64,000 nt of DNA from Marasmius tenuissimus (Eukaryota > Basidiomycota > Agaricomycetes > Agaricales > Marasmiaceae), in NCBI GenBank assembly GCA_029532415.1, contig JAQOTA010000015.1, positions 1,054,001 to 1,118,000 of the forward strand, written 5' to 3'. Below the pieces are notes generated by a model. It did not search any database and was not told the DNA's origin. It saw nothing but the letters and a program-made list of their open reading frames with translations. This document shows, piece after piece, positions 45,571-57,668 of the stretch. A program made the position numbers and the translations under genes. Within the stretch, counting starts at the first letter, position 1. Every line of letters starts with the position of its first letter.

Positions 45571-48162
45571 GCGCAAATGGGGGTGTTGCTTTTGCGCGCT
45601 GCTCTCTAGGTTTTGAATGGCCTCTCCCATCGAGATCCTGTTGCGTCTCTCTAGCCTCCCACGGCCTCTATCCCGTTCCTCAAGAGCGACCCTTCGGCTT
45701 TTACATACGTCTTACGATGATTGTTGTTTTGTTTGTTTTGTTTGTTTTTCTTTTTTGTGTATCTCGCGTTGATGCCTTGGAAGGACGTGGAAAATCGCCT
45801 TTTCTATCTCTTGCTCTCTTTTACTTATTTCGTTTGGTACTCATATCTCTCAGCACCATACCCCTGAGCCATCGTGGTTGACGCTCAGGCGGAAATCCCC
45901 AAGTTTTGGTATATAATACACGGTATGATGACAGTTACATACCTTCACCAACTCGTCTCTTTTTTCTCTTCGTGTCCTCGATTCCGTAGCGTTCGCACGT
46001 ACCTCATTGTAGTTCTACTGCACTATATTTGCTGCACTTTCTTATACACCGGCTCTTTCGGTTCTGCTCAAAGGTCTAAAGTAGTGTACTGTACCAACTG
46101 TAATTATTCGTACGTCCGTACACATCTACGCACTTCAGTGCGAGATATCGATACAATGTTTATATCCCTTTTTGTCGCTGCGCTTAACGTTATCAAGCGC
46201 CTCGACACTGACCAGTGCTCGAAACATTTTGAACAACGTCTGACCCAAAGGTGCGCCACACAGTCTTCCACCTTCAACTTGGCATGTACTTGCTATTGCT
46301 TAGTTTCTCGTCAGCATAAATGGCAACGCCATCGAGAATTCAGTGAGCGACTCGATGGGACTTTCATCTGCAGGATCACGAGAACCGATTCTCGCCTACG
46401 ACGCGTTGACGTCGTGGGGCATCAAGTTGCCCGGGAAAAGGATCGTATTGTATGGGCTTCCTTTTGAATTGAGAATTTATCGGGACGAACACTCGCAAGT
46501 GGTCTGTCGAAGACTTGAGCCTCAGAGCGCGTTCCAATCCGCCGCCATTCGGACGACTCAAGTACTCATTTCTCGTGGGCCCTGTGGACGCATGTGGTCA
46601 GTCGACATGGTTCCTCACCACTTGATAATGCGTCCGACATAAATTCATTCTACCTTCCTTTGCTTTTACATTCTCTTTCCTTCCCCCGTTGTAGATGCAA
46701 ACAGGGATACCTTTCTCCCAGTGTGGATCGCTTATGGCAGTCCAACGTTCAACGTTTGAGCATGGTCACGAACCCCGTCGTCTGATTTGCTTCGTATATT
46801 AAAATGACCCCCGGCTTGTAGCCCATAAGATGTTCGTACTGACTGAGAACATCCTTTCGTTCCATACTTAGACTAGCCTACACTAATGATTTCAGCGGCT
46901 TTATATATGAATACAAGATGAGGAATGGACTATGAGATGACTGAGAACCCTGATGACCATTACATGGTACGACATGAATCACATTTGACTGACATCGACT
47001 ACGGTACATGGAATCAATATGAGCGAGGAACTTCGCCAGTGATGAATCACGTTCTGCGAACGAAAACTAAACCCTGGTAACAGAAAGAATGAGGTAAGGT
47101 AAGCACAAGGAGAGTCGAAGAATTCTAGAATACGCACCACCAGGTAGATCCAGCGCAGCAGAACAAACACTCTTCGAGAGAGAAAGGGTAGAAAAAAATT
47201 GACACAACAGACAAAGAGTAGTCTGAATCGAGTTACACAACAAGCCTCCTGTTCGCGACGCAAGAGGCTCGTATGTGCCGCGAAGTGCACTAAAGGACGG
47301 AACTCATCCCACTCCTCTTCCTGTGAAACTCTACACCGACATCTTGCACACCAACTCGTCACTGGACTACAATGTAATGGAATCGATGTCTGTTCCCGTC
47401 CGGCTCGGTATGTAATCGCTGCGAGCGCTCGAGCTCGTGCATGAACGTACGGGATCCCGTGAACCGACAGGGGACTGCATAGAAGGTAGCATTGAGCAAT
47501 GAGGCGGACTGTGCGCCGATGACCGTTTGAGGTCGTAGAAGAGCAGTGTGTGACCCGCCTGTGGCTTGAACATGAAAAGTAGGAGCAGTAGCGACCGAGG
47601 GACATGATGGGACGCATCAGAGCATTTGAGCATTGAGGGTGACTGGGAAGGGTTCAAAGATTGAGGGCCGTTCAATAGAACAACCAGGAAAGGACTGATG
47701 GCTGCAGCTCGCCGCACAAACAAAATCCAATCCCGCCCTCAACAAAGAGGGCCTCCGAAGTAGAAGAAGGAAAAGAGAATGACCGCCCGATCTTCGCAAC
47801 GAATTCCAACCATAATTCTCCAAGCCCTCGTATCTTCAGGCTGAAAAGGAAACTAAGGGGTTTTCTGATACGTTGCTTGGCTAGTGAAAGCCAGGCCCAG
47901 CAAGAGCCAATCGAGGAAGCATTGATACTCAGACCTTAGCCCACTCGCGATGAAAGGGTGGTGAAGCACCCTGTACGGAACGAGTATCGCGGCTTTCAGC
48001 CTGCTGTGGTGGTAAAGAAGAAAGTAGTCGAGACAAAGGAGTTGTCTTAAGTATGGCACGTTCAGTTTAGGGCAGGTCGGCCTGACTTAGGCGCCCGGTG
48101 CAAGCGCTCGCTGTTTTCCAAAGTTTTCGACATTCCCTTTTGACGCTCATCGAGCCAGGAAA
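45571..48162. other. long region without supported gene
   Basis: About 2.6 kb. It begins with the wc-1 3' flank (T-rich, tttgtttgttttgtttg) and ends with the RPF2 promoter. ORFs on both strands (45874-46467 plus, 46355-46642 plus, 46979-47617 minus) lack splice-consistent family signal. It may hold a non-coding transcript or a small lineage-specific gene. Confidence 0.45.
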
Positions 48163-49321
48163 ATGTTACGAGTCGTGTAAGTCTTCTCAGAAAGGCCCTT
48201 CATTCTCCGCTAACATTACAGTACCCAGGAAACCAAAAAATGCGAGGTCAAAACGTGCACTTGAGGCGAGGGAGCCGAAGGAGATCGAGGATGCACGAAC
48301 CGCAATTTTCGTGAAGGGTACGCACGCTGGGGAGGTCGTCAATAATGTCATGAAGGATCTAGTGAGTCCCTGTTATGCTCTGGAACTAGCTTCACCCTAA
48401 ATCCTGTTTAGATGGCCTTGAAAAGACCAGACGCGATCTCCTTCACGAAGAAAAATGTTATCCATCCATTCGAAGCCACCGATGCTGCCTCTGGGTCTTC
48501 TGCTGCACAATCGTTCGAGTTCTGGTCTGCGAAGAATGATGCTTCACTGTTTGCCTTCGGACACAGCACAAAAAAGCGACCGAACGGACTGACATTCGTT
48601 CGCATGTACGATGGGAAAGTACTTGATATGGTGGAGGTAGGCATAGAGAAATTCGTGAGCATGAACGATATCAAGGTGCGCTTTCAAAATGTCTATTTGG
48701 TATCGTCCCTCATGTTCTTCTCAGTCCCCAAAATCAACGCCAGGACACAAACCGCTGATGCATTTCGCATCAGAACTCTTCGAGACCCATCCACGGTTCA
48801 TGCAACTAAAATCAATACTCATGTCCTTCTTCAACGGCGAAGAAATCGAGTCGATATATCTCACTGGGATCGAGCATGTCATTAGCGTGTCGTGTGCACC
48901 AGCGCCTGCAACACTCAATACTGCATCGACATCGGAAGATACCACTTCGTTACCCAAGGTGCACATACGAGCTTACACCACCAAATTACTCTCCTCCGGA
49001 ACCCGCATTCCCCGTGTCGAACTGGTTGATATGGGTCCCTCAATAGACCTTGTTCTTCGTCGGCATGCAGAACCTGATGCAGCTATGCTCAAGCATGCCC
49101 TCAAACGGCCCAAGCTCAAAAAGACCGATATCGAGAAGGGATTGGGTAAGAAGAGGAAGAACATGGAGGTTGATGAGATGGGAGATCTCAGAGGTCGTGT
49201 GCACGTTGGGAAGCAGGACCTTCACAAACTGCAGACACGGAAGATGAAGGGATTGAAGGGCGGTGCATTCGACGCCGAGGACAGCGAGGACGCGCCCACA
49301 AAAAGGAGGAAAAATTCCTAG
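48163..49321 (+). CDS. RPF2: ribosome biogenesis factor RPF2 (Brix domain), 335 aa
   Basis: Four exons (48163-48176, 48229-48361, 48412-48675, 48725-49321) close in frame. The 14-bp first exon gives MLRVVKPKNARSKRALEAREPK, which matches the conserved RVVKPK start of the family and fixes the splice choice. The Brix domain follows: IFVKGTHAGEVV, DLMALKRPDAISFTKKN, FEFWSAKNDASLFAFGHST, KKRPNGLTFVRMYDGKVLDM, ELFETHPRFMQLKSILMSFF, PRVELVDMGPSIDLVLRRH. The C-terminus has GRVHVGKQDLHKLQTRKMKG and a Lys/Arg-rich end. With RRS1 it brings 5S RNP into early 60S particles in the nucleolus. Intact. Confidence 0.95.
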
Positions 49322-49502
49322 ATTGTCCTTGTCGCGCACTGTACATAGCTTGTATATGTACTATATCTGCTGTCCTCTGTCATCATCACGAACCCGGTAT
49401 TCATGACTCACCATTCGTCTCCATGACTGAAGATGAGTATAGTACTCAATATATTGAGATGAGTCGCAATAGGTCGCGCTCTGACTACCTTCACAACTTA
49501 CT

Positions 49503-50677
49503 ATGACCTCTGAGATGACCGAGCCGGCTACGACTGTCCCACAACCTTCACAACCTCAACCTTCGAGTTCTTCTCAACCACAGAAGAATAACAAGAAGGG
49601 AAATGCGTCTAACTCGAACAAAAAACCTACCCAAAACCAGCCGTCATCAAAATTGAGAGGACTACCTAAAGATTCTCCTGAAGTACGGATATCGAAGACG
49701 CTATCCTGGCTACTTCGACATGGTGCACAAAGCGAAGGACTTCCTATGCGTCCAGATGGATATGTTAAGGTTACCGATCTGGTATGTGTCGAGTTTAATT
49801 CGAGAATTTGACCTTTCTTTCTCATTTCCTTTAGTTACGCAACCCGAAACTTGCGTCTCAAGACGTCGATCTCGCTAGTGTGCAGGCGATCGTGCAGGCG
49901 GATGCTAAACAACGATATAGTCTTATAAGCGAAAAGGATGAATCTGGCTCGGATGAGTGGTGGATCAAAGCAAATCAAGGACATTCCATCAAGGCGAGTA
50001 TTCGAAGACTTGATGTCTCCCTCAGACGTTTAAATGGACAAACAACATACTTTGCTGAATACAGGAAGTCAAGATAGAGCTCAAACCTGTTCTTTCAGCG
50101 TCAGATATTCCATCGGGAATAGCGGTTCATGGAACCAACAAGAAGGCTTGGGATGCTATATGTACGATCCTCGAATGCTCTCAGCTCGTACCGCTCGACT
50201 GACGAAAATTCTGGCTGCTAGCCAAACAAGGCCTCTCGAAGATGAAGCGAAATCACATACATCTTGCTCAAGGTCTTTCTGGGCAAGCTATCAGCGGTTC
50301 GTTCTCTTTTGTCATATCGCAGCCCGCGTAATGAATGCTTCCTTACAGGCATGCGCAAAACCGCGACTGTGTTCATTTACATCAACGTGCTACTGGCCTT
50401 GTCAGAAGGAATAAAATTCTTCCTTTCTGATAACGGTGTAGTCTTGACCGAGGGCGACGACAAAGGCTTCCTGAGTACGCGATACTTTGAGAAGGTTGAA
50501 ATCAGAGAGCGGGACAATGTGCAGACCTTGGACGGGTGGGAGTCGAAAGCAGACGCGTCGAGAGGTGTTGGAGGTACGTCTAGCGAGGCTCAGGGCACAT
50601 CTGCGAGGACTACTTTGAAGGTCGATTCAACGAGCGAGCAGCTCCAGGAGAAGCTAGAAGATGTACATTTAACATAG
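49503..50677 (+). CDS. TPT1: tRNA 2'-phosphotransferase, paralogue A, 312 aa
   Basis: Five exons (49503-49781, 49835-49993, 50065-50161, 50222-50296, 50349-50677) close in frame. After a Gln/Ser/Pro/Asn-rich N-terminus come the Tpt1/KptA motifs: ISKTLSWLLRHGAQSEGLP, DGYVKVTDLL, WWIKANQGHSIK, GIAVHGTNKKAWDAI, RNHIHLAQGL, VFIYINVLLAL, FFLSDNGVVLTEG. The enzyme removes the splice-junction 2'-phosphate from tRNA by transfer to NAD+, giving ADP-ribose 1''-2'' cyclic phosphate. Intron 2 uses a GC donor (AAG then GCGAGT) in this model; a GT donor four bases on, with an acceptor four bases later, would change two residues only. The N-terminus has no mitochondrial-type presequence, so this is probably the nuclear/cytosolic form. 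Confidence 0.92.
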
Positions 50678-51862
50678 CAATATTCTGACTTTGTATTCCA
50701 CGCACAGCGCCCGAAGCTCTCTCAGAGAAAACTCTAAGTTTGAGTACCCGGATGGAGCTAACTGCGCAGTTGACTTCCACGATTTCGAAGCGTAAATCTG
50801 CATCGCATCTTGTCGGGTTTCGCCTTCGTTTGGAATCTAAACGGCACTCGAGATATGCCCTGGAGTCCTTCCTCATGGCCCCCATGATCATTGAAATATC
50901 ACAATCATCGAAGGGAAAGCAGCCAACTCTCAGCTCTCAGGATAGCATGTATTCCACGCCTCAGGCTGGTGACATACGTCCTGGCCAGGCAGACACCGAC
51001 ACGCATCGAACAATCTTGTGGCGGTCGCAATGGCATCGAAAACGTCCTGGGGATACTTGAAGGTCGAACGATAGGCACTTCAAGTGGCAAACCTGGAAAG
51101 GAAGCCTTGAGGGGGTATCATGAAGGGAAGGAAGTATTTGTTGAACATGCATTCTTACCTTCTGCAATACTTGTACTGAAGACTGTCTCTTTTGGAACAG
51201 GACCTCCACAGGACAGGGTACAACTCAACTTCGATGGCTGGTTTTGCTTTCTCCAAAACATGCTGTGGTGTTTATGGGCTCGCGCGCTCAGTCGGATCCA
51301 AGATTCGGTCACGAAGTGTTGGAAGCTGCGAGCTAGATTCCAATGGCACAGATACACAACAGCCAAAATATCGTCGACTTCGCGTGTTCAGACTCCAGAA
51401 TTGGCCACGCAACCCACGTCGGTTGTCTCTGCCCTCGTTCCACTCACGGGGTGCGGAAAATTTTGCAGCTAGTTCTCAGTTTCCGCGTGCATGATAAGTA
51501 TGAGCAGTCCTGAGCACTCCCTGTCCGTTTCCGGCCGCGTTGTTTAGACACATGGGCTGACATGCGGGCCTGGGTTCTAGAACTTGTCCGTTCAAGCTCT
51601 AAGAAGTTCCAAGATGGAGGATCTCTGGCGTTTCTCTCGATCGCTGCAGAAGATTGGTTCGAGTCGATGCTAAATCTGTGTTTCGGCATGAACCATTGGT
51701 ATGGCAATGGATGTCAGATTTGAAGGGAAAGGTGCGACACGTTCCGGTTTGGCAGAGTGACACAGCGTGATGGTCATGTGAAAGTAGGTGAAAGTGACCG
51801 CGTGACCGGCTTTGCAATTGATTTGTTGGGCCCCTCACAAACGCTCTTGGAATTCGACCTCG
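50678..51862. other. region without supported gene
   Basis: About 1.2 kb with several overlapping ORFs on both strands, for example 50891-51472 plus. None shows a family motif or splice structure that extends it. Confidence 0.45.
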
Positions 51863-53572
51863 ATGCCGTTCCCCTTCACCTTCAATTTTCTAGTGCCAGG
51901 TCTCTCCAATCCCTTCTCGTCTCCGTCATTAGTACCGCCTTCGGCCCATGATATACCGAGAAGCTCAAGTGGCACCGTCCGTCACCCGAATGTGAACCCA
52001 ATAGACGCCGAAAATGAAGAAGATATCCTCAATATCGGTCCTGGACCTTCCAATTCGTCCAATTTGTCATCTCGAGCGAGTCCACAGAGGACTTCACGCA
52101 AGCGAGGCTGGGAGCCATCATATGTTGAACCGAGTCAGTCTCAGACGACATTGGCGTCGTCGAACGGGTACCTGGACACCCCAGCGAAATATCGCGAATT
52201 GGTGGAGAGACAGGGGGAGGAAACATTTCAGTATATTCAGAACTCTGGAGGCGAGCTAGACGGTGCGTGTTTTCGTAAAATTTCTTTCATTTCTGTTTGT
52301 TCTATCGATCAACTTGAGCCTTGAGGCAGGCCTCGTTTTGTCCGCGAGGCTGTTTATCACATACTTCAACTGTGCGAGCGATCTGCACGCGCAATCACAC
52401 CCAACTGCATGCCTTCTCCACACATCCCAAATATTGCTCTGGCTATGCTAGAGCGTGCGCTGCGCATTTCTTCACTGATAGTACTTGGTGTAGCCAGTAT
52501 TTATACTGCGCTCGACCTATTCCTTCTCACAACAATCTTACTGCGGCCTTTTTCGTTTCCTTGTTCTCATTTTTCTCATCTCAAACTCACTTCCTTTCTC
52601 TTTATGCACCTTCTCTGCTACCTCATCAATGCAGACGCATTGGAACCACCAGCGAAACGCCGTCGCGGGCTCGCCGGCTCTATCGTCTCCACCGCTGTCA
52701 GTGCTGCCCTCATCGGTACAGCCGTCGGGCTCACCGTCTACCGACTGTCCGTCTATCAGTTTCTTTCACTCGCTTCAAGAACTTTCTCATTGATTCCCAG
52801 CTTCAGATGGCGCGACCGGGGCAAAGAGTCAGAACCTATGGCAATAGCACACGAACAAGCCCCTCCTCCCCCATATACCGAAACCGAACACGAGCCCCAG
52901 CCCCGGATTCGACCACAGTCATCGTCACTCCTGCACAGCAGTCCCGACGTTAACGTTATCCCCCCCACACCCCCACGAAAGAATCATGCACACAAAGTGC
53001 CCCGATCTACACCTCGACGACGTCGGGTTGGTCCCTCGAGGGCAGCGAACCACATTTCCTCTACGCCATCCTCCTCTTCCGGCGCCTTCTTTCCCACCCC
53101 CAGGCCTGAATTTGATTTCTCCTTCCAAGCCCCTGTTCAGTCCTCCTCTAATCAACACGACGAGGACGCAGACCAGATGGATTGGATTGGCGACAAGCTT
53201 AGCATGCTCATTGAAGAAGGCAAACGGGCACTGGGCAGGGAAATCGTTGTCGCTAGCGAAAATCCGCAAGACGAGGTGGACGATGGCCGAGGAGGATGGG
53301 TTGAGGAAGGTGATGATGAATACAACGGTGCTGGTGGACGTGGCAGGTCTTCTTCCCCCCGACGGGTGAAGAGAAAGGGTAGTCTCAGGAGGATTGGAAT
53401 CAGACACAGTCCTTCGTCGTCATCGTACTCCCAACCTGCCACCCCTCTTCTCACTTCTGCTTTCGACTCTGGTGTCCAGGAGAGTCCAGAGTTGAAAGAG
53501 ACGATGGAGAGGGCGAGACGGAAGGTTTTGGAAGCTCGAGCTGCTCGTGCTGGAGCTTCCCCATTCTCATAA
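51863..53572 (+). CDS. single-pass membrane protein of unknown function, 425 aa
   Basis: Modelled as three exons (51863-52262, 52635-52746, 52807-53572) closing in frame. The first ~130 residues are Ser/Pro-rich and end EETFQYIQNSGGELD. The second exon gives a basic patch (PPAKRRRG) and one transmembrane helix (LAGSIVSTAVSAALIGTAVG). The C-terminal ~260 residues are proline/arginine/serine-rich, with PPTPPRK, RRRRVG and the hydrophobic/acidic DQMDWIGDKLSMLIEEGKRAL, and end in ERARRKVLEARAARA. Intron 1 is 372 bp, unusually long for this window, so a small exon may be missed. Positive residues before the helix suggest the N-terminus stays in the cytosol. I do not recognise a family; orthologues in other mushrooms seem likely. 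Confidence 0.6.
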
Positions 53573-54436
53573 CCTTCCTCTCTGTACAATCTGTCAGGAA
53601 TTCCGCTTCACAACCATCTTAGAACTGTCTTTGGGCACGCCCAAACACCAACGACACTCAATGAACGCTTTGAACGACTACGAACAACAAATGTATCAAT
53701 ACTCAATCATACCTCCACCTCCCGTGTTATGTTGACCATGACCCCCAATGACCTAATGACACTTACGTTCGTTGTTAATGTAACTTACATCCCTCTTTTG
53801 TGTGGATTCTTGTGTTTTTATGCAACCTTATACTTACAGATTATTTAGGTCCAGTTTTCGGTAGAGGTATTGGTTATAGTCCTGTCTTTACTGCTATGTC
53901 GCATATTGGGGTCGTACTTTAGAAGGAAAGCATTTCAATCGATTACAAGATTCAAAGCCGTTCCAAACTCCACCGAGCGCGATGGGGAGGAGGCGCCAGG
54001 GAAATTCAATCGCTGCTTGACAGTGCTTGGGAATCAGACTCGCAACCGTCAACGCGTTACGTGTTCACCTCATATTCTTGCCACCATCTCGCACCAAGGG
54101 TCTAGGTTTGTCGGACTCTACGGTGCGCAATATATTTACCCACTGACAAGGACACGACTGTAATCAGGCAGGTATCATGAAAAGAGAACTGAATGGAAGA
54201 ATGAACTAACTCTTCTGTTGACACCGACAGAAAGCATTTCCGTCGAAGTGCTAATCTCTTCTAGATGGCAGGGAGAATGCATGGACTCATATTATTGAGG
54301 GTGCCCTTCTGACCATCCAGCGCTCTTTCATCGGGTCTTACTTGAGTTGGCATGCACTCGAAATCACTTAAATACCTCCCAAGACCCTCGTTGTATCCCC
54401 AAGAACTTCACTCTCACAAACACTGCTAGCACAACG
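53573..54436. other. spacer upstream of vWA-lectin gene
   Basis: No coding sequence with family signal. A TATA-like cttaaata lies about 70 bp before the downstream ATG. Confidence 0.5.
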
Positions 54437-56821
54437 ATGTCGAACGACCAGTTGCTGTACGTATGCATCTACCGACCTTTGAATTTCCTTCCTGACCTAG
54501 TTTAACCACTCAGTGATCTTGTCTTCGTTCTCGATGCCACAGGAAGCATGGGACCTTGGATCCGTTCTGCGGAGAACAGCATCAACAACATCGTCAAGCA
54601 GATTCACGACTCTAAGAAGCTTGCTTCTCCCGCTGCTCTTCGTGTCGGAGTTTTAGCTTATCGAGACGTCGAGAGTGAAAACTTCGTCGAGTTCCTCACG
54701 AAGCCTTGCGCGCTCACTTCCAATATCGACACGGTCCACAAGTTCTTGAAGTACCTCGGGGCTACTGGTGGCGGAGACGGTCCCGAGGCCGTAGCAACGG
54801 CGTTAGATGTTACGATCAACGACGCCAACATAATGGGCTGGCTACCCTCCAGCAAGGGCGCTCACCAAATCCTTGTTCACATCACCGACGCGCCTCCTCA
54901 CGGTCTCGAGGATGGTGACCCCAGTGAGTTGCTGACTCGATGCAAACGAGTTATTACTCAATCATCTGCCTCAGAGAACCCAACCAAAGATGCGAAGACC
55001 GCCGGAATGTTCAAGAACATAATCAGGACGAACGAAATCATGAAAAAGAATAACTTTACCTATGTATGGCTATCTTGAACATTCGTCACGTCTACAGCTG
55101 ATGTTCTTCAATAGTTCGTGGTATCTTGCGGTGAAATGGGTAAAATCTACAAGGTGTGTTTGTTTCTCGCGTTCCTTTCTCTGGGTTCAAGACTAATCGT
55201 GCAAACAGTGGGCTGTCCCATTCTACCGACGAGCAACGTCGGGAAACGGGTACATGCTTCCCCTGGTTCGCGCCGATCTTCTTCCGAATACAATCACGGC
55301 TCTCGCACTCGAGAGTTTGGCCCTTGACACCGCGCTGGAGGAAATGAGGGAAGAACTTAAGAAGCTCAACGTGGGCGAGAAGCCTTCCTTTGCCAACGAC
55401 GAAACTATACCAAAGGACCGACCGACGTTTGATGCGCTCTTACACACCGTTGTTGCGCCGGCAACGACAGAAGCATCCGAACATCGCCAGTCTACGACTA
55501 CTGAAGTAGGATTTGCCCTTTAGCTCGTATAATGGAAGTCTGACTCCTTCAAAGGCACCCATGACTCCGGAAAAGGCGATCAAAATCATTCACAAGATCT
55601 GCGAGGCGAAGGGGATCAAGGTACCGACGTTGAAGACGAACATTTCCTACAACTTTACCGGAAACGCCCTCCATAACTGGAACATCATGGAAAAGGCAAA
55701 GACACACGAAGACATTGTCGGCGGACTTCCTACGGTAAGATATTATCTTTCAGGAGTCATCGACTCTCACTTACCTTGGTGAGACAAATAGCCTGAGGGT
55801 ATACCAATCACCGGTTCTGGTAAACAGGCGGTGGAGATTGTCTACGAGCCCATTTCCGAAGCCCAAGTATGTCAGCTTAGGCAATAGTGTGGTGTTCGCG
55901 ATCTAATCATCTGCCTTTCAGGTCGAGAGAATGGCTTACAGGTACAAGGCGAAGTACATGGGTCCCCAGTCTAACAACCCTGCCGGGAAGTTAGAGGCTG
56001 CGACCTTCAACACGATGGAGATTCGCCCTTGGCAGAATCCGCAGGCACATAATGTAGGCACCATCCAGCTGAAACTTCCCAACACCTGCCCTCCGAATGT
56101 TCTCCTTGGTGTCAATTGGCTTGACATGAATATCCTCCGTATTAAGTCCCACATTCTGGAGGTTACCAACAACCGTGTCCAAGTCGACCTGGAGTCCTGG
56201 GGTGACACCGTGCAGTACTCTGCTGGAGTGTCGTTGCTCAGCATCCCGAAAAGTGATACCGATATACAGTTCGGTCGGTTCAACACGATGGATGACCACG
56301 CTTGGACGCAGCCGAAAGTGTCGACGACAAGGAGGATCACCTTCACTCGCGAGTATTCTGCCCCTCCCAAAGTTGTCGTATGGCTCGAATCTGGTGATAC
56401 TGGAGCTGCACAGAACTGTCGTATCATCACGAAAGCAGAAGATATCACCACATCCGGGTTCACTCTTCATATCGATACGTGGTCGGATACCAACATCTGG
56501 TCTGGAGGAGCGTCCTGGATTGCGTACTCCGCTAACAGGAATGACATTCGTAGTGGCACTTTTGGCACCAACGACATTCGGGTTTGGAACAACCCTCAAC
56601 TGGAGAACAGCGCCCGAATCAGTTTTAGCGGCGGACCTTTGTCCAAGACGCCACAGGTGTTCGCTGCGTTGAATATGTTGGACATCCAGAGCGGGCGGAA
56701 CATTCGAGTCAAATTGAGGGTGACCGATGTTTCGTCTGGTGGGCTGACTTGGCATCTGGATAGCTGGTACGATACGATTCAGTATGCTGCTGGAGGGTCA
56801 TACATCGCGTTCGACCATTAG
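54437..56821 (+). CDS. von Willebrand A domain protein with three tandem H-type lectin domains, 682 aa
   Basis: Seven exons (54437-54456, 54514-55063, 55115-55153, 55209-55448, 55510-55734, 55792-55866, 55922-56821) close in frame. The intron at 55449-55509 has a weak GTTGTT donor and is the least certain. Residues ~7-200 form a vWA domain with a metal site (DATGSMG, GGGDGPEA, HITDAPPHG), like the vWA part of alpha-kinase-type proteins. A middle region of ~190 residues is not recognised. From about residue 400 come three H-type lectin repeats of ~90 residues, each opening with a FNT/FGT-x-x-x-RxW-type core (TFNTMEIRPW, RFNTMDDHAW, TFGTNDIRVW) and ending in a DxW strand (DLESWGDT, HIDTWSDT, HLDSWYDT). 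H-type lectins bind GalNAc-type sugars. With no signal peptide it is probably cytosolic; binding foreign or damaged glycans is an inference. Confidence 0.85.
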
Positions 56822-57024
56822 GGATGCCCGTAACATATTTGCTCGAGAAATGTACAATATGCTCGCAAACATTTTGCTATGCAAGATCCGGCTTCCATCT
56901 TCTTCGGCTGTCCTGTACGACACCCTGATTAGTGAGAGGCAGAGCCAGACAAGAGTTAATTCAAGTCGGGGAGAAGAGAAGAGAATAGCCTGACGCCTTT
57001 GACTCTCTTCTCGTTCTCGAGTCA

Positions 57025-57668
57025 ATGTTATTGGGCTCGCGTCCGAGACTCTTTTCCTACTATCCGTCTTACGGTGTCCTGAATCCGAGCGCGGGCACTC
57101 AGAAGTCCAGCATTGTGATTGTGACTTACAATGGTCTGCTCGACTCGCAGCGTCTTGCTGTTTACATGAAGGGCCACGATAGCCCTCAGGAGAAGATACT
57201 CCTGAACTTCGTTAATCGTAGGTGCCTTTGGGTGGTTTAGGCCTGGTACGTGGGCTTGCTGTCCAATTTACGTGTTCACCGACGTCTCTCTCTAGGCCAG
57301 TTCCAGGAAGTGTACCCCCCATTTGACGATGCCTGCGGAAAAGAAACAGAGGCTCTTCTTCGCCGGAGACGCTATCACTGGTTACCACGGCTAAGTTTGC
57401 CGTTCTTATTCTATGATATTCAGGCTGACGTTCTCCGGACGTCTTCAGCTAGGTTGTTGGTGCCCTGAATAGCCCTTGGAGATGCGTTCATGCCACACTT
57501 GTTACCCACCCCGAATTGAACCCGGCCCCGAAAGAAGACATCATGGCCAATTTCATGAACCTATGGGGTGAATCAGAGTGGGACGACATCAAGGGAGCGA
57601 AACACGTCCACTTGGGCAGGGAATTGTTCAAGAGAGAGCAGGCGGCTAATCAGCTAGGGTTGCACTAG
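57025..57668 (+). pseudogene. 3' fragment of a flavin amine oxidase gene
   Basis: Only the C-terminal part of the family is present. SIVIVTYNGLLDSQRLA leads to NFVNR; after an intron come FQEVYP and, one frame over, KKQRLFFAGDAITGYHG (the FAD-contacting FAGDA motif). After a further intron come VVGALNSPWRCVHATL and a C-terminal helix ending LFKREQAANQLGLH. The last intron begins CTAAGT where GTAAGT is expected after TACCACGG, so its donor looks mutated, and the frame is broken before FAGDA. There is no N-terminal FAD-binding GxGxxG part: the preceding gene ends at 56821. Relatives oxidise amino acids or amines using FAD; this copy cannot encode an active enzyme. Confidence 0.75.

Noticed and set aside
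45874..46467. 197-codon plus-strand ORF
   Set aside because: It starts with GTG, is Cys/Ser-rich without motifs, and lies in the T-rich 3' flank of wc-1.
46355..46642. Plus-strand ORF with protein-like sequence (AYDALTSWGIKLPGKR)
   Set aside because: It looks protein-like over about 60 codons but I could not connect it to further exons or a family; kept only as a note.
46979..47617. 212-codon minus-strand ORF
   Set aside because: The product is composition-biased, matches no family and has no splice-linked extension.
50891..51472. Plus-strand ORF between TPT1-A and the membrane protein gene
   Set aside because: No motif and no conserved splice structure; overlapping ORFs on the other strand are equally long.
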